From Pseudisothecium myosuroides (lineage: Eukaryota; Streptophyta; Bryopsida; Hypnales; Lembophyllaceae), in assembly GCA_951799445.1 (NCBI GenBank), contig OX637287.1, positions 35,865,724 through 35,929,723 on the forward strand: DNA of 64,000 nt. The letters are read 5' to 3'. Position 1 is the stretch's first letter. The number at the start of each line of letters is the position of its first letter. A program made the translations under genes and the position numbers. Below, piece by piece: positions 54,650 to 64,000 of this stretch. The notes under the pieces were generated by a model. It had not been told where the DNA came from. It saw nothing but the letters and a program-made list of their open reading frames with translations, and did not search any database.

Positions 54650-57250
54650 AGGATTATTCCTTATAAATCCTATGAACACATATTTGTTCACACATTTTTA
54701 AATGTATAGCACTATATTACATTTTTATCAATATCATATTTGGCTACACTTATCATATTCTAACTTAATACCTTTTTAAACAATCAATGTCGTATATTGT
54801 TGATGGTCTCACAAGTTGTGCACTTAAGAAGTTCGGGGATGTTATTGTCCACCCTTTGTTTTCCTACAAGATTCTCCAAGTTTTCATATTGAGGTACAAA
54901 TCTATACAAATGTAGAGATGTATTTCAATATATATTGAACATTTTATAAAACTTTATATAATGTGTATCCATACAGTCTCAAGGATTTTTTAAATCACAA
55001 GAGTGACTAGTAGAAGGGGAGATATAGATCCCAAGCTTTTGAGGGAATAATAAATTTTGACTTGACAAGAATTTAAACATACAAATTTAATATTCCATTT
55101 TTTCCCTTTCTACTTGTCAAGACACAATTGTAATAATTTCTTGCACAAAAAACATGAAGCATTGAGTAACCAAGTTTTTCACATCAATCAAAAATAGACT
55201 GAAATCATTTCTTCATCATAGTTGAATGTATCTTGTGCATGTCATCTAACTTGTGGGGTAAGCTCTTGAAAACCTTCAATATCCATCCAATAGATGCAAC
55301 TCTCTACTAACACCAAGGAGGCATTATTTAATTCTAAGACGAATAAATTTATGCTTTCCATGATGGAAGATTGAGATTGAAGGGGAGTATAGTGGAATTA
55401 TCCGATTTTATAATTCTTAATAGGATTATTTTGTTCCTTTCAAGGTTAAGATATTCCTCCATAGTGTGAATTTATCCTCTTTGTACCACCACCAAGGACA
55501 AAAAATGTCGAATGAATAACTTCAGGATTCTACCCTCGTGGTAGACATTATCTTTTAAAGATGTAGGGTTAATTCTAGATGGATGTGAATTGAAATTTTT
55601 ACCTTGGTGAGAGAATTTTATTAGATTTTTTCAGGATGAATAGGTGCATTTTTCATTCCTATAGTATCCTTAAATGTCATTTCATTGAAATACTTTTAAG
55701 GCCAGGTTCACACCAAATTCAAAGATGATGAGGCAAAAAGATTTGAAGATTTTGACTGGCTAAAATTGAGAAGTCCTTGAAAAATGGATTTACACCATGC
55801 AATGAAAGGTCACGGGTCATCAAGAACATCCAACGCCATGGAGCGCACCTTTTTCCCTATATGATAGAAAATTCTTCAAATTTTAAGCCTCCTAAAATTA
55901 TTGTCAAATGGATCCAACTAAAATTTTGTGGGGCCTCTTTGAAAAGCGCTGTTTTTTAAATTAAATTTTTCTTTAATGTTTTGTTTCTATCTGATGCCCT
56001 CTAGACGGTTTACACCAATCCAAAGGTCATGAATTCTAATGGAAGACTTCTCAAAATTACAAAAGAGGGGACATGGAAAAGAAGACTTCTCAAATTTATT
56101 AGGCCCCTTGTTTTTTTTATATAAGGTAGATGCACCCATAGTCAATCACGACCCATAGCCAACCTATAGGGGGCACTATTTCCAACCAAGGTTGAAAAGC
56201 TTGGAATGTGTTTTTTCAAGGTTGGGACTAATTAGGTTATGACACATGTCCAAAGTAGTGAGGAAGAAAGTAGGAAATAGTGAGCGGGAAAGCAGTTTTT
56301 TAGATGATCAGAATTGGATGACTCTAAACATTGGTTATTAGTCTGGAGAACTTTTTGACTCCCAAAAATCATAGTAACTTCAATTTTGCAAATAAAATTA
56401 CAAAAATTTGGGAATCTCCATATTTCTTATCTTTCTACATGAAAAAAATTTCCTACACCTTAAATTGCTCATCATTTGCTTAAGTGATCGGGTATGGGTA
56501 CATTCACCTTAAATGGGGCCCATGTCCTTGACGCCCAAAGTGGGTTAAGGGGTAAGGTTTCATGTTTGAATTTTTTTTTCACGCATGATAAACCATTTTT
56601 TTTTTTTTTTTTTTTTTTTACACAAATAAAGGGTGACCTTTACTGCTAAACTAACTTCAGTTTCAGTGACAAATGTGGCCCTGTAAGAGGCTGAATCACA
56701 AGCAAGTAACTAACAAATTGCCTGAAGGATAGGTTGAGAACTGAAGCCAGCATGGAAATATCCAAAGAACAAGTCACAAATCCTCGGTCAAAAATTAGCA
56801 GCTCAACTGAACTGATTACAAGGCCCAGTCCCCCATCCAGAACTGAGTGAGCCAGCAAGGAAGGCAAGGCTCCCCTTTTAATTTACAGAGCACGCGTGGA
56901 GATCGCCTGACAGAATCGCTACAGTACCGGCATGCTGCGGCCCCCCTTTCTCTGAAATCTGGTTACTATCTGAACCCCTGCCGCATGCCGGTTCTTTATT
57001 GGAGCCCTGCACTTTTTTCAACTGGATAATAAAGCCACTCATACAGGACAGTACCGGTAGCCGTGCCATGTTGGCACTCCGTCCGCCTTGTCAGATGAGA
57101 AGCTCCTCCCAAAGCCGTTTCTCTCGGGCCTCCTTGTCTGATCCTCTTGGCTTCTTGTGCTGACCCACCTGAATCCAAAATATTCCAACATTTTTGTGTG
57201 AAAAGTACAAATATTCAAGCTGTAATTTGTCTTAGAAAGGAATACCATAA
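54650..57250. other. AT-rich DNA with a GC-richer patch
   Basis: A poly(T) tract lies at about 56598-56620. Sequence 56640-57180 is GC-richer with long minus-strand open frames (for example LLIFDRGFVTCSLDISM) but no recognisable domain; it could be a decayed gene or retroelement fragment next to the poly(T). Confidence 0.35.
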
Positions 57251-57617
57251 GAGCATCTCCACTCTTGCTCTGAAAAATAGCCTCGACAAATGGCTTGTTG
57301 CGGGCTCCATTCTCCTTCTGGGCTCCACCTTCCCCCCACCCTTGCTTTCCATATCTCCAATAACTTTGCATTCTCATTGGTGGGAATTGCTATAGTGCTC
57401 CAACTTTTTTAAAAGGAGACAAAAACATTGTCAGACAAAGAGAATCCAAGCTTGGAGAGAAGGAGAGCGGGCCCGTGAGGATTGCGGGTTGATGACATAT
57501 TTGAACGGGGCCGGGCTTAAACTTTTGGATTCCGGGGCAAGAGTGGGGGCAATTTTAGAGCGCGGGCTTTGGATTTGAGCGGCCAGGGAGCAATCTAGAG
57601 CAAGAGTGGAGATGCTC
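57251..57617. mobile_element. Tourist-like (PIF/Harbinger) MITE with TAA duplication
   Basis: The left TIR GAGCATCTCCACTCTTGCTC is the exact complement of the right end GAGCAAGAGTGGAGATGCTC. TAA directly flanks both ends (57248-57250 and 57618-57620). GAGCATCTCC termini with TWA duplications characterise plant Tourist elements. The 367-bp interior is GC-rich. A CCCGCAATCCTCACGCCCAAC just outside the right end is an inverted echo of internal sequence near 57475. Confidence 0.9.
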
Positions 57618-57620
57618 TAA

Positions 57621-59251
57621 CGCCCAACCCAACGGTGCTAGTATGTGAGCATAGGAGTGTGAGCCCGCAATCCTCACGCCCAACCTCTAACTTAAATTCC
57701 CAAGATCATTATTTTGGAAAAAAAAAGTTTAAAAACATTTGACAACACTTTTTTTTTTCCATATTCAAGCACACGATCCTGCACTAGGCTTGTATAAGAA
57801 TGTGTGAACGAAATTTTAAAAACTTTGACTAAGTACATTGCAAGATATTTGCATTTAAAGTGAACAAAACGAGTTTTTATTGGCACCTTGCTATATTAGA
57901 TTGCAAGACTTTGAATCCTCTCGATTCCTAATTTATGGATTGTAGATTTTGAATATAAATTTTTTATGTTAATTATTTGAATAGAAAATTTAAGAAAATA
58001 AATAAATGAAACTTAATTTCCATTCTTCAAAGAATTGTTAATAGAAGTAGGTACATAATTGAAGGAAAAACTAAATCAATAATAATTTTTAGTCGACTTG
58101 AAGCACACTAATCCTAGTGGTAATAATATTTTAACAAGCAAATTAAACCTTGTGCAAAACATTTTTTTGAAGTGTTTGCACAACCTCAAGCTAAAATACT
58201 TTGAAATTGTTTCCCAAGGGGACTCTTGGAACTTTTAGAAGTTATGGGGTTAATCAAAATAGATGAATCAAAGATTTTTGAACAAACATCAAATGAATCC
58301 ATTTAATAAAATAGAAAAATTAGTGAATTTTTTAAGTAGATTTACTAAGATGTCCACATGGAAATTCAAAGAATCTTATCTTGACTTTTGCAATTATTCC
58401 CCTTTGAATGCTTTTGTCTAGAATTGTGAAGAAACTATTGCATGTGACAGAGAATTTTGTTGAAAACGCAAAATATAACCTTCAACCATGATCACTTTCA
58501 ATGCAAGCTACTTTATCCATTGGTACATGTGATCAACTCACTTCCATGATCATTGTGGCTTTTAGTTCATGCTTTATTTGAGTTCATTGTTATTGTTTCA
58601 CTACGTAGTTTTTTTTGTAGGAAGGCAATCTATTCTGACAACTACTCTTTCTAGGTTTCCACATCTATGTTACTATGTGAGGGTTGATTTTCACCGCCAA
58701 GGTCCTCTAGGACCAAAATAGACCCCCAAAATTTCAATCTTTAAAAGGTGTCACTATTACTACAGAGAGGAGTGAAGCCCTAGTTTTTATTAAAATATAA
58801 AATAATTTTTAAAATGCAATTGTGGATGAAGGGACATATTATCTCCTCAAAAGAGGCAGGCAACCTTGCCGTGCCCCCCTATAAAGTGTAAAATCAATAG
58901 CCGTGCGATGACATTAAAAAAAACAAGACCACCCTTCGTTACTATGCGATGTGAATTAAAAAAATGTCATTGAACCTGTTGGCCTCCTGGGTCTATAGAA
59001 ATCATGCTTGAAAAGAAATCCCCCTTTCCATGCCGTGATCTCAATTGTACAAAAAAAAACTAAAAACTAAATGAGATGTGAATATCGAAGGAGGCCAAAC
59101 GGAAGAGAGAAGGTGGGAGAGAAGGCAACAGTTCAGTCATGTCCGCGTAAATGTGAAACTGGCAAAATAATTGTCTGGAGAAGAGGTTTCCTTCCCAATC
59201 TTTTGACTTCCTTGCGTGATCTTTCCCAAGTAAGTTAAGCATTCTTGAATA
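57621..59251. other. AT-rich gene-free DNA
   Basis: No coding or repeat signal was identified. Open frames are short and biased only by base composition. Confidence 0.55.
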
Positions 59252-59487
59252 CAGTAGAACCTCTCTTAGTATATACTCTGTTAGTGCATAATATACACTA
59301 AGAGAGATTGTACTTTGAAACCTTTATTGCTCAACAATGCTTGGAGGCCTTGTAGTTAAAAGCCATGTGGTTGGAGGCCCTGTAGTTAGAAGCCACGTTA
59401 GGTAGTGAACAGTACTGAACCTCTCTATATGCATAAACCTCTCTTAGTGCATAGTCCCAACACTATGCACTAAGAGAGGTTCTATTG
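59252..59487. mobile_element. Pogo/Tigger-like MITE, copy 2
   Basis: It is 236 bp, flanked by TA, with ends CAGTAGAACCTCTCTTAG and the complement of CTAAGAGAGGTTCTATTG. It is homologous throughout to 40425-40639, including the GGAGGCC(C/T)..TAG segment; here that segment is duplicated (TGGAGGCC...AGAAGCCA twice). Confidence 0.88.
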
Positions 59488-59761
59488 TAGGCTTTTTCTC
59501 TTTGCAATCAATATTTGAAGTTTTTTGTTTTTGAATGCCATTTTTACTGTAGCATGTTGAATCCCATGATCTATTGTTTTTCTCTTATTGTACAGCACGA
59601 ATATATTGGAGGGCGACATTTGAATCCAAGCCGTTTTAAGTCTTAGGAACACCCTCTAGCATTAGTAGATTGAAGCAACATGCCGGGGGTGAGTAGCACA
59701 TGGGTTTAAATGACTTTCGTCATATTTGTAAAAGATTAATTTCAATGTTTATGGACTAGGT

Positions 59762-59883
59762 AATTGGCATGTAGCCCCTGCTTATGGGAAATAACCTTGG
59801 GTTGGTACCTGCTCAGCCGCGGGAGTGGGAAGGGAGGTACCAGCCCAAGGTTATTTCCCATAACTAGGGGCTGCATGCCAATT
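59762..59883. ncRNA. Near-perfect 49-bp hairpin, candidate small-RNA precursor
   Basis: The left arm 59762-59810 (AATTGGCATGTAGCCCCTGC...) pairs with 59835-59883 at 45 of 49 positions, separated by a 24-nt GC-rich loop. Total length about 122 nt with scattered mismatches is within plant MIRNA-precursor geometry. A young MITE would look similar. Neither transcription nor a target is visible from sequence. Confidence 0.5.
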
Positions 59884-60059
59884 ATCGAACATAATCATGA
59901 TACAAATCATTAATTTATAATGAAAATTAAATTTTTGTTGAATAATTAATTCAAGTCCAAAATGAACTCAGGCATTAAAATCAATAATACTGATATAGTC
60001 GACAATCACTTTACATAGATTTGATAGTGACTTATGTTGTGAGGCAATGATGATGTATA

Positions 60060-60685
60060 GACATTTTCTTTATAGAAGTGGGGTGGTAGGAGGTAAAGCA
60101 ACCCATATGGATATGTAAATTAGGATTAGTAGAAGCTCAACCACTCATACCTAGTTGAGTCAAAAGTAGGAATTGTGTTAGATGTAGAATTTTCGAGAGA
60201 ATTTTCGACCTAATTTTGGCATAATAGAATAATTTTCCAAAAAAATTTGAACTAAGATTAGTTGGAAAATCAATCTAAATTTCATCTCTATCATCTCCAG
60301 AAATCTATTTGAGATTTCAAGCCTTTAATCAAAAGTTATAGACAAAATTGAGAGAGGGGTTGGGAGGGACATTTTCTGACATTTTCAAACATCCTCTTTG
60401 AATTTTATCCGTAACTTTTTTTTGGAGGCTCAAAATCACAAACGGTTTTTTGGAGGAAAAAGTTAGATTGATTTCCCAACTTTTCTTAGTCCAATTTTTT
60501 TTTGAAAAAAGTTATTTTACCATGCCAAAATGAGGTTTGAAGTTCTACATTAAACACAATTCCTGTGTGTTGATAATGAACGGTCAAGCTCTCATCTTCA
60601 AATTGTCCCATATTCCTTGAGGATTCATAATGGACAATGGATTTCATTATAAAAAGACCTCTCTACCCATTACTCAGTGGATTTG
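60060..60685. mobile_element. Foldback element, family P, copy 2
   Basis: Same order as 41195-41790: GGATTAGTAGAAGCTCAACC, TTTGGAGGCTCAAAATCACA, ATCTTCAAATTGTCCCATAT, AGGATTCATAATGGACAAT. The copies are about 75-80% similar with several short indels. The interior is self-complementary. Confidence 0.75.
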
Positions 60686-61098
60686 TGATGACATCAAAAT
60701 GTAATGGTATCTTTTCCAACATTTTGACTTGAATTACAAATAATTTTCCTTGGATTTGGTAAGGTGACTTGCTAATTTCCAAAATCATTTGGCTTTGAAA
60801 TTTTTAATTTTTTTGCCAGAGGTGACTTCTGGCTATGGTATAACCGTTTTGGTCTAATCTTAGTTCAAGATTATAAATGATTTTAGAATCACTTTGGAGT
60901 ACAGTCCATTGGCCAATACATATTCCAAGGTTTGCTACTTGGTAGGTATCTATAACACTAAAGCAACACCTAATTATGGCTCATAACCGGCCTCTCTGTT
61001 TCCAATAACTGACTGCCATGTATACATATATGGGTTGCATCAAAATTATGGTGTTGTCTTTGCTTGCAGGCAAGTAGCTTCAGTTGAAGCCCACCACA

Positions 61099-61203
61099 AT
61101 GGAAGCAAGCAGTGAGAAGGTGGTGGAGGCCATTGCGAAAATTGTCTCCTACATTGGGAGATTTTTGAAAGCCTCCAAGTTGGTGTTGCCCAAGACTTTT
61201 TAG
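61099..61203 (+). CDS. Small unrecognised ORF (34 aa)
   Basis: ATG-initiated peptide MEASSEKVVEAIAKIVSYIG followed by RFLKASKLVLPKTF and a stop. It is an amphipathic helix-like sequence with balanced codons in an AT-rich setting. A second protein-like stretch 550 bp downstream (61748-61840: EPEGHKKVGDMQLLTEVLKS) follows a plausible acceptor. The two may be exons of one decayed or unknown gene, or chance. Confidence 0.22.
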   Translation: MEASSEKVVEAIAKIVSYIGRFLKASKLVLPKTF

Positions 61204-61958
61204 TGTTAGTACATGCATTACCAAAGGAGGACGGCTCTATTGAGACGCATTGGGATTGTATTGAGACTCTATTCGAACGGTGTGCTACCAATTGCCTACT
61301 GTTTTGTATTTTGTTTGAAATTCAATCATTTTGATATTATATTTTAAAGGCAATCACCCAGCTTGATGCATGTAGAGGAGGATTATGTAATGCAATGTTT
61401 GATTAGTCAATTTGCACCACTATGTGTAGTATTTGGAGGTGACTTGGGAGAGTTAGGGTTTTGCAATTTGTATCTCAATTTGTGAGGGTGTTGATGCTTT
61501 GGATTGTGGTGGAATGGGATGCTCGTGCATGTTTGTGAATTTTGAGTAAGGAGTTCAGTATTAGAGTGTACTTGAAAAATTTGAAAGATGAAATTTTATG
61601 ATAGTTGTATAATTATTATTTGGTGGTCTTCATTATTTTCTTGTTAATGCTTTCTAATTCACATGTTTTTGTATTCCTGAATGCTTTTATCTTCATTTGT
61701 GGATGTAATTTTCAATGCTTATTTCTTCATTTGTGGACAATTTCAGGAGCCAGAAGGGCACAAAAAAGTAGGAGACATGCAATTATTGACGGAGGTGTTG
61801 AAGAGCTTAGTATTTAGGATTGAATGTAAAAGTTTCACATTCAATGGAAAAATGGGTAGTCTACCCCTTTCAAAATTTGTGTAAATTTTTTATAACCAAT
61901 AGAAAATTGACATGTGTATCCTTATAAATCATGTATGGTTCTTAGAGTTTTTGACACG

Positions 61959-62180
61959 CATTAGAGGAGATTTGAGCCTCCGGAAGACCGTTTCAGGTCT
62001 GTTCCTGATGCTTGGAACAGCGCACTACTGTCAGAAAAAATAAATTATTTAAAAAAAAAATCTGACGTGGTAGTCGCTTGGCTACGTCAGACTAGCCATT
62101 TGGTAGCATCCCAACGTTCCTGCAAAGTTCCCACAGTCCGGGAACTCGCAGTCTCTTAGAGGCCTGAATCTCCTCTAATG
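61959..62180. mobile_element. 222-bp MITE with 22-bp TIRs
   Basis: CATTAGAGGAGATTTGAGCC and the complement of the right end, CATTAGAGGAGATTCAGGCC, differ at two positions. The interior is GC-rich and holds a small palindrome (CTGACGT...ACGTCAG). The superfamily is uncertain. Confidence 0.75.
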
Positions 62181-63751
62181 AATTGTAACTCTATCACTTC
62201 AAAAGAGTTTGACACGGTTTGTATACTACTACTACATGAAACAAACTATTTTTTAAATATATGAAACAAACTATAAATTAATTTGCACCTAAAAATGGCT
62301 CTTCAATTTACAAAGGTCTAATTTTTTTAATTAATTTTTTATTTATTAGAACAATGCAATTTTAGGTGAATGGACACTCAAATTATTTGAAACAATAGTT
62401 GTGGTTGCACTTATGTGCCTTCATTTCATGGCTTCATCTATGTGTAATAATGATTCTATTGATTCTATGCCCATGTCTTGGCTTCATCTCATTGCTTTAG
62501 TTGTTTAGCCTCAAAATTCCATAACCAAGTAGTGACTTCATTTCATCACTTTAGTCAAGGCTGCATTTGACTGAATATGTAATCCAAAAACCAAAGTTTG
62601 CAACCAATCAAAGTGCCATCATGCAAATAAATATTTGGTCACTTTAACTAGGATTTTTTGTTTTGGTGATACAACCTACAACAAAGGCCAATAATTGATA
62701 GTAAAGTTAGGAGATTTGCCCTTGTATCAAAAAAAAGATTCCTACATTAGTAGAGTGATGCAAATATGAGGTGGGTATTTAGCATTGCTTTGTACGCATT
62801 TTTCAACCAATGACTTTGGACATGTTTAATGCCAACAAAAGCAAGACATAAATTAGAGCAATGGCAAAATTCCCATACTTTTCTAAAAAGGTCAATGCTA
62901 AATACTTGACAAGGAAAAGTAATCAAAATGCTATATACTCTATAACATACCAACATGGTGGTTACCATGTATTGATTCATTAGTATGTGCCAATGAGAAT
63001 TTGCCACTCGTACCATTTCCACAAGTAATTGAATCATTTTAGTTTGTATCACATCACATTTTCTTTGATGAGAGCTAAAAGGAAAAAAATCACCATGATC
63101 CTAAAACAAAAGTTAAAAAGAAGCATCAAAAAAGTTTTAACTAAATAAGCTACATATACCAAGACAATGAATGTCACCATTTAGGGGTAGAATCAAGGCA
63201 TTGCACAAAAACGATGTATAGCACCACTTCTATTAAATCCAATTTTCATTGCATAAATAATAAATAGACTTCTTTCATTTTCTCATTTTAGAGACTTCTA
63301 AGAAGGATAACTTAGTCTAATAGACATAACACCTTTCAAATACCACATAGGATGCCCAAAGCGTATCCAAATGAAAAAGGAACCAATATTTATTGCCTTT
63401 CATGTAGCATAGTAGCTACTTGCTCAAATAAACCAATGATATACTTTTACTTCATTACCATTTTTTTGGTTTTTATGTAGTATAGCTAATAGAACTCTAA
63501 GGAAGGAAAACTTGAATGTGATAAAATACAATGGAAATCAAGAAGTTTCAAAAATCAAAATGGACAAGGCTTTAGATTTGTCACAACCAAGTCAACAACC
63601 TCAAAGTATCCATTATAGGGTAATGGTACCTTATATTGTAGTTGAATCCAAACTTATCCAATTCTATTAGACATGCAAAATGCCCAATTAAATTGTACTC
63701 TTTTTGTCCCAAAATGATTGTCTACATTTTTGTTGAGATTGTTTTATGCCA
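62181..63751. other. AT-rich gene-free DNA
   Basis: No coding signal. A minus-strand open frame at 62747-63052 has no family resemblance. Confidence 0.5.
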
Positions 63752-63905
63752 ATTTGATTGATCATATTGTAAAGAAAATAATTAAGTGGTTACAAATTTT
63801 ATATCACAAGAATCAATGAAGAACATTGCATGTATTCATTGCACTTAAATAAAATTAGCCACAAAGAAGGTTCCATATGACCGTAAAAAAACATGACATT
63901 CAAAG
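63752..63905. repeat. MITE family J, copy 3 (diverged)
   Basis: It shares TTTGATTGATCATATTGTAA, ATGAAGAACATTGCATG and AAAAAAACATGA in order with 3341-3537 and 43309-43507. The ends are not resolved. Confidence 0.6.
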
Positions 63906-64000
63906 TGGACATTCATTTCAAGATAGGAGTAGCAATTAGGAGAACATATTAAGAGCAAAAACAAACTATCTACCTCAAAGACTAGACCACTCCAAATTCT

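Noticed and set aside
56598..56620. Poly(T) tract as the tail of a retrogene
   Set aside because: No target duplication or recognisable gene body could be matched beside it; a homopolymer alone is not evidence.
1..64000. tRNA or rRNA genes, CRISPR arrays, bacterial operons
   Set aside because: I saw no cloverleaf with a GTTCRANNC arm and A/B boxes, no rRNA core, and no regularly spaced identical repeats; the genes are spliced and eukaryotic.

Overview
The window is nuclear DNA from a land plant or a close streptophyte relative. The genes are split by many short introns of about 70-500 bp with GT..AG borders, two products are plastid-targeted (a folate enzyme and a thylakoid-lumen protein), and a plant receptor-kinase relative is present. 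Coding DNA is moderately GC-rich and intergenic DNA is strongly AT-rich and crowded with small non-autonomous DNA transposons. Gene content and layout fit a bryophyte or other non-seed plant, but nothing I can see fixes the species.

Bases 1-38,600 hold all confident genes: (1) the 3' end of a gene fusing the C-terminal half of a DOG1 (TGA-type) domain to ankyrin repeats, + strand; (2) a complete 12-exon TatD-family deoxyribonuclease, + strand; (3) a complete 8-exon secreted glycerophosphodiester phosphodiesterase, - strand, convergent with TatD; (4) a tandem-repeat-rich spacer; (5) a complete 6-exon plastid bifunctional methylenetetrahydrofolate dehydrogenase/cyclohydrolase (FolD), + strand; (6) a complete 6-exon thylakoid lumen 15-kDa TPM-domain protein, - strand, convergent with FolD; (7) a 5-kb zone of unrecognised, partly broken coding remnants (26.8-31.7 kb); (8) an intronless LYK/RLCK-like pseudokinase, - strand, followed by two decayed tandem copies of its 3' end. 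Exon sums of the four complete spliced genes are exact multiples of three (954, 1197, 1080 and 768 nt), which supports the models.

Bases 38,600-64,000 hold no confident gene. They are a repeat-dense desert with several families of foldback and TIR elements. One group inserts at TTAA and begins with CCCT/CCCC termini (piggyBac-like); there are also a pogo/Tigger-like TA family, a Tourist-like element with TAA duplications, an approximately 570-bp foldback family in two copies, and a 122-nt near-perfect hairpin resembling a small-RNA precursor. The most striking structure is a 3.2-kb compound inverted repeat (about 48.36-51.57 kb) built from three TTAA elements inside inverted flanks, which would fold into very long double-stranded RNA if transcribed.

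The genes do not form one pathway. FolD and the lumen protein both act in the chloroplast but have separate roles, and their convergent arrangement looks incidental. The best candidates for new biology are the DOG1-ankyrin fusion, the pseudokinase with its tandem 3' fragments, the compound inverted repeat and the hairpin at 59.8 kb.
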